Source: Anaeromyxobacter sp.
Lineage (GTDB): Bacteria; Myxococcota; Myxococcia; Myxococcales; Anaeromyxobacteraceae
Assembly (NCBI GenBank): GCA_016718565.1
Contig: JADKCZ010000002.1
Span: forward strand, 124,001 to 188,000
Length of the DNA: 64,000 nt
Reading direction: 5' to 3'
Shown: one piece after another, positions 9,132 through 15,699 of the stretch
Numbering within the stretch: position 1 is the stretch's first letter
How the letters are laid out: every line of letters starts with the position of its first letter
The notes under the pieces: generated by a model
Seen by the model: only the letters and a program-made list of their open reading frames with translations
What the model was told of the DNA's origin: nothing
Databases searched by the model: none
Translations under genes and position numbers: made by a program

Positions 9132-9784
9132 GACCGGAGCTCCAGGTCGGAGGTGGTGAGGGCGTCGCGCAGCTTGCCGCGGGCACGGTGCAGCCAGGTC
9201 ATCACCGTGCCGATGGGGACGTCGAGCGTGGCGGCGATCTCCTTGTAGGAGAGCTGCTCCACGTGGAAGAGGTGCACCACCTCGCGGTAGTTGGGCGGCA
9301 GGGTGGCCACCGCGGCCTCCAGGGCGGTGCGGACCTGGGCCCGCTCCAGCAGGGCGTCGGCGGCGGGCGAGTCGGTGTCGGCCAGCTCGCGCGCCGGGGC
9401 GCCATCCTCCGGCTCGGCGTCGAGCTCCAGGCGGGCGGCGGCCGGGATGCGGCGGCGCAGCTGGTCGAGGCAGTGGTTGCGGGCGATGCGCAGGAGCCAG
9501 GGGGCGAAGGGCTGGGCGGCGTCGTAGGTCGAGATGGCGGCGTACGCTCGCACGAAGGTCTCCTGGGCGGCGTCGCGCGCCTCCTCGCCCTCCCGGAGGA
9601 GCCTGACGCAGAGGCCGAAGACCGAGCGCTTGTGGAGGTCGACGAGCTTGGCGAAGGCCAGCTTGTCCCCGCGCGAGGCCGCTCGGGCCAGCGCCGCGTC
9701 CGGATTCGCCGGTGGGACCAGCCGTGCCTCCGTCTCGAAGGAGAAAGCGAACCCTAGCTCCGCCATCGCAGTAGCCGCAACCAT
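9128..9784 (-). CDS. ECF RNA polymerase sigma factor (sigma-70 family, RpoE-like)
   Basis: 218 residues. Region 2 begins near residue 40 (AFAKLVDLHKRSVFGLCVRL, then DAAQETFVRAYAAISTYD and PWLLRIARNHCLDQLRRR) and region 4 near 150 (TLPPNYREVVHLFHVEQLSYKEIAATLDVPIGTVMTWLHRAR), the standard two-domain ECF layout without regions 1 and 3. It directs RNA polymerase to a small stress regulon, probably cell-envelope related given its neighbours. Two starts are possible, Met1 at 9784 and Met7; the first is used because a -10-like hexamer sits 5 nt upstream. It is first in an operon with the anti-sigma and the chimeric envelope protein. Confidence 0.92.
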   Translation of the reverse strand: MVAATAMAELGFAFSFETEARLVPPANPDAALARAASRGDKLAFAKLVDLHKRSVFGLCVRLLREGEEARDAAQETFVRAYAAISTYDAAQPFAPWLLRIARNHCLDQLRRRIPAAARLELDAEPEDGAPARELADTDSPAADALLERAQVRTALEAAVATLPPNYREVVHLFHVEQLSYKEIAATLDVPIGTVMTWLHRARGKLRDALTTSDLELRS

Positions 9785-9789
9785 GCAGA

Positions 9790-9795
9790 TTCCTA
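9790..9795 (-). promoter_or_regulatory. Candidate -10 element (TAGGAA) for the sigma operon
   Basis: On the minus strand TAGGAA ends 5 nt before the ATG at 9784; there is no Shine-Dalgarno between them. It fits the leaderless pattern seen at other genes in the window. I could not find a convincing ECF-type -35 (GGAAC with a CGTC-like -10) at the right spacing. Confidence 0.35.
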
Positions 9796-9871
9796 CGGGA
9801 ACCGGGCCCGGCTATTTCGCCGGCGCCGCCCGGGAGCGCCGCGACGACGTCCGGGCGGCGTCGACCCGGCC

Positions 9872-9888
9872 TGGTTCACGCGGAACCA
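9872..9888. repeat. Inverted repeat TGGTTC-N5-GAACCA
   Basis: A perfect 6-bp inverted repeat with a 5-nt centre (ACGCG) lies between the sigma operon start and the 3' end of the permease gene. It could be an operator for the sigma operon about 90 bp downstream, a short terminator stem for the permease, or chance. Confidence 0.3.
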
Positions 9889-9918
9889 TCGAGGATCACG
9901 ACGCTTCCCGGAGCCGGG

Positions 9919-11157
9919 TCAGAAGAGTCCCAGGTGGTGCTCCAGCAGCAGGATCCCCATGCCGGTCACCAGGGTGGCCGCGGTGACCACCGCCCCGTAG
10001 CGCAGGAACCGCCAGAAGCCGATGCGCCCCTTGGGGCCGGCCAGCTCCAGGACGATGAGGTTGGCCACCGAGCCGACCACGGTCAGGTTCCCGGCCAGGG
10101 TGGAGGTGAGGGCGGTGGCGAGCCAGAGGAGGGTGGGGTCCGCCAGGTGGGGGATCCAGGCGCCGGCCAGGATGACGAACGGCACGTTGGAGACCACCTG
10201 CGAGGCCCCCACCGAGAAGAGGCCGAAGACCACCGCCTGCCGGGGGGCTGCCTCCCCGAGGGCCGGCGCGATGGCCCGGAACATGGCCTCGGCCAGGCCG
10301 GACCGGCCCACCCCGGCCACCACCACGAACAGGCCGGCGAAGAACACCAGGAGCGGCCAGTCCACCCGCGCCAGCGCCTCGCGCGGCGCCCGGCCGGCCA
10401 CCGCCATGAGCAGGGCGGCTGCGAAGAGGGCGGTCCAGGCCAGCTCGAAGCCCACCAGGAACCCGGCCACCGCCAGGCCCAGTGCCAGGAGGGAGCGGGT
10501 GAGCAGCCGCCGGTCGAGCGTCGGGCGCGGCAGGGCCCCGGAGCGGAGCGCGCCGCGGGGCAGCTCGCCGCGGAAGAGGAGGTGCAGCAGCCCGGCCACC
10601 ACCAGCAGCGAGGCCGCGGCCGGCAGCGCCAGCGCCCCGGCGAAGGTGGCGTAGGGGATGCCGGAGAGCGTCCCCACGATCATGTTCTGCGGGTTGCCGG
10701 TGAGGGTGGCCACGCTGCCGGCGTTGGAGCCGAAGGCCACCGCCAGCAGGTAGGGCAGCGGCGGCAGGTCGGCGTCGTCGATGAGGCGCGCCACCAGCGG
10801 CGTCATCATGAGGCAGACGGTGTCGTTCACCAGGAAGGCCGAGAGCGCGCCGGCCGCCAGGACCAGGCCCCACAGCAGGCCCCGCGGGCTGCCGGCGGCG
10901 CGGATGACGCGCCAGGAGGCCCAGCGGAAGAACCCCGCCTCGGCCAGGTAGGCCGAGAGGATCATCATCCCGAGCAGGAGGCCGAGCGTCTCGCCGTTGA
11001 CCGCCGCGCCGGCCTCGGCCGGCGTGAGCACCCCGGCCGCCACCATCAGCACGGCGCCGAGCAGGGCGGCCGCGGGCCGGTCCACCGAGAGGCCCGGGAA
11101 GCGCCCGGCGGCGATGGCCAGGTAGGTGAGGGTGAAGATGGCGACCGCGGCCAGCAC
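9919..11157 (-). CDS. SLC13/ArsB-type anion permease
   Basis: 412 residues of mostly hydrophobic sequence with about 10-12 membrane helices. The family motif is visible twice: FLVNDTVCLMMTPLV near residue 95 and, in the second half, QVVSNVPFVILAGAW, the paired helix-hairpin signatures of the ion-transporter (IT) superfamily that includes ArsB, CitMHS and YbiR. GNPQNMIVG also matches. It probably exports or imports an anion; the substrate cannot be read from sequence and no ars genes are nearby, so arsenite is not implied. GTG at 11157 is chosen because the hydrophobic protein begins there and TAGAAG lies 7 nt upstream. Divergent from rtcA. Confidence 0.8.
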   Translation of the reverse strand: MLAAVAIFTLTYLAIAAGRFPGLSVDRPAAALLGAVLMVAAGVLTPAEAGAAVNGETLGLLLGMMILSAYLAEAGFFRWASWRVIRAAGSPRGLLWGLVLAAGALSAFLVNDTVCLMMTPLVARLIDDADLPPLPYLLAVAFGSNAGSVATLTGNPQNMIVGTLSGIPYATFAGALALPAAASLLVVAGLLHLLFRGELPRGALRSGALPRPTLDRRLLTRSLLALGLAVAGFLVGFELAWTALFAAALLMAVAGRAPREALARVDWPLLVFFAGLFVVVAGVGRSGLAEAMFRAIAPALGEAAPRQAVVFGLFSVGASQVVSNVPFVILAGAWIPHLADPTLLWLATALTSTLAGNLTVVGSVANLIVLELAGPKGRIGFWRFLRYGAVVTAATLVTGMGILLLEHHLGLF

Positions 11158-11164
11158 GGCGGAC

Positions 11165-11170
11165 CTTCTA
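11165..11170 (-). promoter_or_regulatory. Candidate extended -10 element (TGC-TAGAAG)
   Basis: TAGAAG preceded by TGC on the minus strand, 7 nt before the GTG of the permease gene. The AGAAGG overlap could alternatively act as a weak Shine-Dalgarno. Confidence 0.35.
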
Positions 11171-11244
11171 GCACGGGGCAGGGCGGCCCCGCGGCCAGGC
11201 CGCCCGCCCCGCCGCGCCGCTCGGCACCACGGGGTCGCGCGGGC

Positions 11245-11250
11245 TAGAGT
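11245..11250 (+). promoter_or_regulatory. Candidate -10 element (TAGAGT) next to rtcA start
   Basis: TAGAGT ends 6 nt before the GTG of rtcA at 11257, with no Shine-Dalgarno between. Together with the mirrored element at 11165-11170 it makes the 99-bp gap a divergent promoter region. Confidence 0.4.
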
Positions 11251-11256
11251 CGGGCC

Positions 11257-12378
11257 GTGCCCGACGACCTGCCCATCCTGCTCGACGGCGCCGGGGCCGA
11301 CGGCGGGGGCCTGACGCTGCGGACGGCGCTGGCGCTCTCGCTGGTCACCGGCCGCCCCTTCGGCCTGCTGCGGGTCCGCGCCGGGCGGCCCGAGCCGGGC
11401 CTGCGCCCGGCCCACGTGGCGGCCATCCGCGCCGCCGCCGGCCTGTGCGACGCCGAGGTGAGCGGTGACGCGCCCGGCTCCCCGCGCCTGGAGTTCCGGC
11501 CGCGGAGGGCGGTGCGCCCGGCGGAGGGGCTGGTGCTCGAGGCCGGCCCGGGCGGCTCGGCCACGCTGCTGCTGCAGGCGCTCTGCTGGCCGCTGGCGCT
11601 GGCCGGCGGGGCCTCCACGCTCACGCTGCGGGGCGGCACGCACCAGCCCCTGGCGCCCTCGTTCCACTTCCTGGCGCTGGCCTGGGCGGCCGCGGCGGCG
11701 CGCCTCGGCTTCGCCGTGGAGCTCACGCTGCAGACGGCGGCCTTCCACGCCGACGGGGGCGGGGAGCTGGCGGCGCGCATCGCGCCGGCCCGCGCGCTGC
11801 CGGCCCTGGACCTGGGCCACCGGGGCCTCCTGCGCGAGGTGGAGGTGGTGTCGATGACCGGCGGCCGCTCCGCCGGCGCGGCCGACCGGCAGGCGACCCG
11901 CGCCGCCCGGGCGCTGCGGGCGCTGGGCCTGCCCGCCGAGGTGGAGCGGCTGCCGCTGCCGGTGCAGGGCTCGCAGGGCGGCCACGTGCTGGTGCTGGCC
12001 TCGTTCGAGCGGCTCCGCACCGGACACGGGGCGGTGGCGCCGCCGGACCGGCCCCCCGAGGAGGCGGCCGACCTGGCGGTGGCCGCCTTCCGGGACCACC
12101 TGACCGCCGGCGGCGCCCTCGACCCGCTGCTGGCCGACCAGCTGCTGGTGCCGGCCGCGCTGCGCGCCGCCGGCCTGGTCCCGGCGCCGGCCGGGCCGCC
12201 GCCGTCCACCCGCTTCACCGTCAGCCAGCTCACGCCGCACCTGCTGGCCGCGGCCGCCGTCCTGCAGCGCTTCCTCGACGTGGAGGTGGCGCTGGTGGGG
12301 CGGCCCGGCGAGCCCGGCGAGGTGCGGGTGCAGCCGCCGGGCGGGGCGGGCGGCCTGCTGCCGCTGCCGAGGGGCTAG
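11257..12378 (+). CDS. rtcA: RNA 3'-terminal phosphate cyclase
   Basis: 373 residues, the usual RtcA length. It converts an RNA 3'-phosphate to a 2',3'-cyclic phosphate using ATP through a covalent histidine-AMP. Family blocks are present in order: DGAGADGGGLTLRTALALSL near the start, then RAGRPEPGLRPAHVAAIRAA, AEVSGDAPGSPRLEFRP, LLADQLLVPAAL near residue 290, and TPHLLAAAAVLQRFLDV near 330, where the His matches the adenylated histidine. The canonical glycine-rich opening GGGQ is GGGL here, a minor departure. No rtcB or rtcR lies beside it, unlike in enterobacteria, so the physiological trigger is unclear. Its stop overlaps that of corA by 4 bp (convergent). Confidence 0.88.
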   Translation: MPDDLPILLDGAGADGGGLTLRTALALSLVTGRPFGLLRVRAGRPEPGLRPAHVAAIRAAAGLCDAEVSGDAPGSPRLEFRPRRAVRPAEGLVLEAGPGGSATLLLQALCWPLALAGGASTLTLRGGTHQPLAPSFHFLALAWAAAAARLGFAVELTLQTAAFHADGGGELAARIAPARALPALDLGHRGLLREVEVVSMTGGRSAGAADRQATRAARALRALGLPAEVERLPLPVQGSQGGHVLVLASFERLRTGHGAVAPPDRPPEEAADLAVAAFRDHLTAGGALDPLLADQLLVPAALRAAGLVPAPAGPPPSTRFTVSQLTPHLLAAAAVLQRFLDVEVALVGRPGEPGEVRVQPPGGAGGLLPLPRG

Positions 12379-13310
12379 AGCAGCCCCTTGCGCCGGAAGA
12401 AGAGCCACATGCCCAGGGGCACCACCGCCACGCAGGCCAGCACCAGCGGCACCGCCACCGCGGGCGGCAGGATCTCCAGGTTCATCCCGAAGAACCCGGC
12501 CACGAAGTTGAGGGGCAGGAAGATGGTGGCGATGAGGGTCAGCCGGGTGGTCACGTTGGTGAGCCGGTTGTTGGTCTGCGACAGGTAGGCGTCCATGGAG
12601 GAGGAGAGCAGCTCCCGCCCCTGGTCCACCTCCTCGGTGAGCCGCACCAGGTGGTCCACCACGTCGCGGAAGTAGACGGCGGTCTGCTCCTTGACCAGCC
12701 CGAGCCCCGGCCGCGAGAGGGCCGCGTAGATCTCCCGCTGCGGCGCCAGCCGGCGGCGGAAGAGGGCGTGCTGGCGCCGGGAGCGCGCGATGCGCTCGGC
12801 CACGTCGGCCTCGGGCTGCCCCGAGAGCACCTCGGCGGCGATGCGCTCCACCTCCTCGGTGAGCGCGTCGGCCAGCGTGAAGTGATCGTCGGTGACGGCG
12901 TCGTGCAGCAGGTACAGGACGAAGTCCGGGCCGCGGGCCAGCAGCTCCGGCTCGCGGCGGCAGCGCTCGAAGACCTGGTCCACCTCGATGAGCGGCACGC
13001 TGTGGACCGTGACCAGGGCCTCGGCCGTGAGGAAGGCGTTCAGCTCGGTGGAGCCGAGCTCGGACTCGTCCGGGGAGGGCGCCAGCCGGTGGATGACGGT
13101 GAAGAGGTGGTCGGCGTACTGGTCGAACTTGACCCGCTGGTCCTCGTGGGCGCAGTCCTCCAGCGCCAGCGGGTGGAAGTGGAAGCGCTCCGCCAACCAG
13201 GCCAGGTCCTCGGGCGTGGACACCAGGTCGACGAAGATCGGCGCCCCCGGGCCGGCCAGCTCCTGGCCGCCCACCCGCGCCTCGCCGCCTTCCAGCCGGA
13301 TGACCCGCAT
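12375..13310 (-). CDS. corA: CorA-family magnesium/divalent cation channel
   Basis: 311 residues. The large cytoplasmic N-terminal domain (about 1-245, with PLALEDCAHEDQRVKFDQYADHLF) is followed by two C-terminal membrane helices; the first ends in GMN (FVAGFFGMNLE), the invariant selectivity motif of CorA pentamers, and the second is followed by the basic tail FFRRKGLL. The segment MDAYLSQTNNRLTNVTTRLT forms the long stalk helix. It takes up Mg2+ and possibly Co2+ or Ni2+. The ATG at 13310 follows a GGAGGGGG Shine-Dalgarno. No Mg2+-sensing leader is evident. Confidence 0.93.
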   Translation of the reverse strand: MRVIRLEGGEARVGGQELAGPGAPIFVDLVSTPEDLAWLAERFHFHPLALEDCAHEDQRVKFDQYADHLFTVIHRLAPSPDESELGSTELNAFLTAEALVTVHSVPLIEVDQVFERCRREPELLARGPDFVLYLLHDAVTDDHFTLADALTEEVERIAAEVLSGQPEADVAERIARSRRQHALFRRRLAPQREIYAALSRPGLGLVKEQTAVYFRDVVDHLVRLTEEVDQGRELLSSSMDAYLSQTNNRLTNVTTRLTLIATIFLPLNFVAGFFGMNLEILPPAVAVPLVLACVAVVPLGMWLFFRRKGLL

Positions 13311-13412
13311 GCCCCCTCCAGAGCGCGACGGGGGCTGGTAGGGCCGGCCCGCGCGGGGACGCAGCGTAGCACCGCGTGGCGCGCCGGGGCGGCCTGGTGT
13401 ACCTCTCGGCGG

Positions 13413-13883
13413 GTGCCGCCCCGCCCCGACGCCCCCGCCCGCCCGGCCAGCCGGGGCCTGGCCGCCGCTCCCCGGCGCCGCCTTCGCGCCGGCCTGCTGG
13501 CCGCCCTGGCCGCCGCCGGGCTCGGGTCGGCGTGCGCCGGCCCGGGAGCCGCACGACCGCCTGCACCGGCCGCCACCTCCCCGGAGGCAGGCCGGGAGGT
13601 GCTGGGACGCTTCACCGCCGCCGCCCGCGCCGGGCGCTGGCCCGAGGCCTGGGGGCTCCTGTCCGCGCGCTGGCGGGGCGCGCTCACCCCGACCCAGCTC
13701 GGCGCGGACTGGCGCGGCGCCGGTCCGGTGGCCCGGGAGGCGGCCGAGCGGGTGGAGGCCCTGCTGGCGGCCGGCGCGGCGCTGCGCCCCGGCGCCGGCG
13801 GGCTCTGCCTGGCGGTCTCGCCCGGCCGGGAGGCCCGGCTGGCCCTGGAGGCGGGCGGGTGGCGGGTGGACGCCCTGGAGTGA
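13413..13883 (+). CDS. Small putative lipoprotein
   Basis: 156 residues from GTG at 13413. An Arg-rich n-region (PRRRLRAGLLAALAAAG) runs into GLGSAC, a lipobox, so it is probably an outer- or inner-membrane lipoprotein. The mature part (about 115 residues) is helical and Ala/Arg-rich, with SPEAGREVLGRFTAAARAGRWPEAW and WGLLSARWRGALTP, resembling small NTF2-like or lipoprotein domains that follow a 'working pattern of loss of residues', but I cannot assign a family. It diverges from corA and ends 57 bp before the Mrp/ApbC gene. Confidence 0.6.
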   Translation: MPPRPDAPARPASRGLAAAPRRRLRAGLLAALAAAGLGSACAGPGAARPPAPAATSPEAGREVLGRFTAAARAGRWPEAWGLLSARWRGALTPTQLGADWRGAGPVAREAAERVEALLAAGAALRPGAGGLCLAVSPGREARLALEAGGWRVDALE

Positions 13884-13898
13884 AGGGGCCACGGAGCG

Positions 13899-13927
13899 TT
13901 GTCCGGCCAGGGTGGCGCGGCTATAAG
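13899..13927 (+). promoter_or_regulatory. Sigma-70-type promoter of the Mrp/ApbC gene
   Basis: TTGTCC at 13899-13904 and TATAAG at 13922-13927 are separated by exactly 17 bp, the best textbook promoter in the window. Initiation about 7 nt downstream would leave a leader of only about 6 nt before the ATG at 13940, and no Shine-Dalgarno is present. Confidence 0.6.
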
Positions 13928-13939
13928 AGCGCGGCCCAT

Positions 13940-15022
13940 ATGCCCATCGACCAGACCAGCGCCCTCGCCGCCCTCCGCACCGTCAACGACCCGGAGCTCC
14001 ACCGGGACCTCGTCAGCCTGGGGATGATCAAGGACCTCACGGTGACCGGCACCGCGGTGGCGCTCCAGGTGGAGCTCACCACGCCGGCCTGCCCGCTCAA
14101 GGACACCATCTCCAGGGACGTGGAGGCGGCCCTGCGGCGCGCCGGCGCCACCGCCGTGTCCATCACCTGGGGCGCCCAGGTGCGCTCCATGCCCGGCGCC
14201 CAGGGGCAGCTCACCCCCGGCGTGAAGAACATCATCCTGGTCGGGGCCGGCAAGGGCGGGGTCGGCAAGTCCACCGTGGCCATCAACCTGGCGGTGGCGC
14301 TGGCCAGGCTGGGCGCCTCGGTCGGCATCCTGGACGCCGACATCTACGGCCCCTCGGTGCCCATCCTCACCGGCGTGACCGAGAAGCCCACCTCGGCCGA
14401 CGGCCACCACATCACGCCGCTGGAGGCCCACGGCATCAAGGTGATGTCCATCGGCTTCCTGGTGGACCCGGAGCAGGCGCTCATCTGGCGCGGCCCCATG
14501 GCCACCGGGGCCCTGATGCAGCTCCTCAAGGACGTGGCCTGGGGCGAGCTCGACTACCTGGTCCTCGACCTGCCCCCGGGCACCGGCGACATCCCGCTCA
14601 CCCTGGCCCAGAACGTCAAGGCGGCCGGCGTGGTGCTGGTCTCCACCCCGCAGGACGTGGCGCTGGCCGACGTCATCCGCGCCAAGCTCATGTTCGACAA
14701 GGTGAGCATCCCGGTGCTCGGCCTGGTGGAGAACATGTCGGCCTTCATCTGCCCGCACTGCCAGCACGAGACCGCGATCTTCGACAAGGGCGGGGCCAAG
14801 GACGCGGCCGAGAAGATGGGCATCCGCTTCCTCGGCGAGATCCCCATCGACCTGGCCATCCGGGTGGGCGGCGACAAGGGGGTGCCCATCTGCGCCGGGG
14901 CGCCGGACAGCACGCAGGCCCGGGCCTTCTTCGACATGGCCCGCAACGTGGCCGGGGCGGTGAGCCAGCAGGTGGTGAAGGCCCCCCGCCTGCCGGTCAT
15001 CGGCTCCCAGCCGAGGGCCTGA
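13940..15022 (+). CDS. apbC: Iron-sulfur cluster carrier ATPase (Mrp/ApbC/NBP35 family)
   Basis: 360 residues. Residues 1-90 form a MIP18/DUF59-like domain (LAALRTVNDPELHRDLVSLGMI). The P-loop ATPase follows, with the deviant Walker A GAGKGGVGKSTVAINLAVAL, switch I DADIYGPSVP, and LVLDLPPGTGDIPLTLAQ (Walker B). FICPHCQHET supplies the CxxC that bridges a 4Fe-4S cluster at the dimer interface in NBP35-type carriers. It assembles and transfers Fe-S clusters to apo-enzymes in the cytoplasm. The gene has its own promoter at 13899 and is followed after 4 bp by a small unknown gene, probably cotranscribed. Confidence 0.93.
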   Translation: MPIDQTSALAALRTVNDPELHRDLVSLGMIKDLTVTGTAVALQVELTTPACPLKDTISRDVEAALRRAGATAVSITWGAQVRSMPGAQGQLTPGVKNIILVGAGKGGVGKSTVAINLAVALARLGASVGILDADIYGPSVPILTGVTEKPTSADGHHITPLEAHGIKVMSIGFLVDPEQALIWRGPMATGALMQLLKDVAWGELDYLVLDLPPGTGDIPLTLAQNVKAAGVVLVSTPQDVALADVIRAKLMFDKVSIPVLGLVENMSAFICPHCQHETAIFDKGGAKDAAEKMGIRFLGEIPIDLAIRVGGDKGVPICAGAPDSTQARAFFDMARNVAGAVSQQVVKAPRLPVIGSQPRA

Positions 15023-15026
15023 CGCC

Positions 15027-15491
15027 GTGGCCGATCCCAAGCAGGAGCCCGGCCGCGAGCCCGGCGAGGCGCCTCCCGCGGGCGAGCCGGGGGCGGAGGC
15101 GGCCGGGCCGGCCGGCGGGCTGCAGGATGCCCTGCGAAAGGCGCTGCTGGCCGGCATGGGCGCCATCTTCCTCACCGAGGAGGGGGCGCGCCGGCTGGCC
15201 CGCGAGTGGAAGCTGCCCAAGGAGCTGATCGGCTTCCTGGGCTCGCAGGCCAGCGGGGCCAAGGACGAGATCCTGCGGATCTTCTCGGACGAGGTGCGCC
15301 GCTTCTTCGAGTCGGAGGCGGTGCGGCGGGAGTTCGCCCGCGCGCTCTCCTCGATGGTGGTGGAGGTCAAGGCCGAGATCCGGGTGCGACCGAACGACGA
15401 CGGGACGCTCGAGCCGGAGGTCAAGGCCGACGTGAAGGCCCGCCGGGCCGGCGCCCGCAAGAAGGGCGACGGACCGGCCGAGGAGGGGTAG
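15027..15491 (+). CDS. Small helical protein of unknown function
   Basis: 154 residues from GTG at 15027, four bases after the Mrp/ApbC stop and without its own Shine-Dalgarno, so probably translationally coupled. Residues 1-32 are disordered (Pro, Gly, Glu). The core, about 33-115, is helical and amphipathic (ALRKALLAGMGAIFLTEEGA, then ELIGFLGSQASGAKDEILRI and DEVRRFFESEAV), similar in feel to polyhydroxyalkanoate granule-associated (phasin-like) proteins, which would be an alternative identity. The tail is basic (KARRAGARKKGD). No catalytic motif is seen. Confidence 0.7.
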   Translation: MADPKQEPGREPGEAPPAGEPGAEAAGPAGGLQDALRKALLAGMGAIFLTEEGARRLAREWKLPKELIGFLGSQASGAKDEILRIFSDEVRRFFESEAVRREFARALSSMVVEVKAEIRVRPNDDGTLEPEVKADVKARRAGARKKGDGPAEEG

Positions 15492-15699
15492 GACCGAGGG
15501 GCTGGCTGGGTCGCCGGTCCGGGTCCGAGCCTCAGGGTGCGGAGGCACCCGTGAACCAGCGCCCGTCCTGGCACCCTGATCCCGCCCAAGCGCCCGGGAT
15601 CACGGCCGGCGCTGCCGCGGAGCCGGCGGCCCGCGGTTGGCCCCCATCTCGCAATGTGGACTGCCGCGCCCGTCATCTCCTGGCGCAGCGAGGTCCCTC

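Noticed and set aside
9919..11157. ArsB arsenite exporter.
   Set aside because: Same superfamily, but no arsR, arsC or arsA nearby and the motif does not separate arsenite from other anions.
9919..13566. Long open frames opposite real genes, such as a 1215-residue frame covering rtcA and corA on the minus strand.
   Set aside because: Artefacts of GC-rich codon bias; the translated sequence is low-complexity except where the true permease or CorA lies.
15570..15600. TGGCAC in the gap before the chemoreceptor, like a sigma-54 -24 box.
   Set aside because: The -12 GC is not at the required 10-bp distance, and no TTGC follows.
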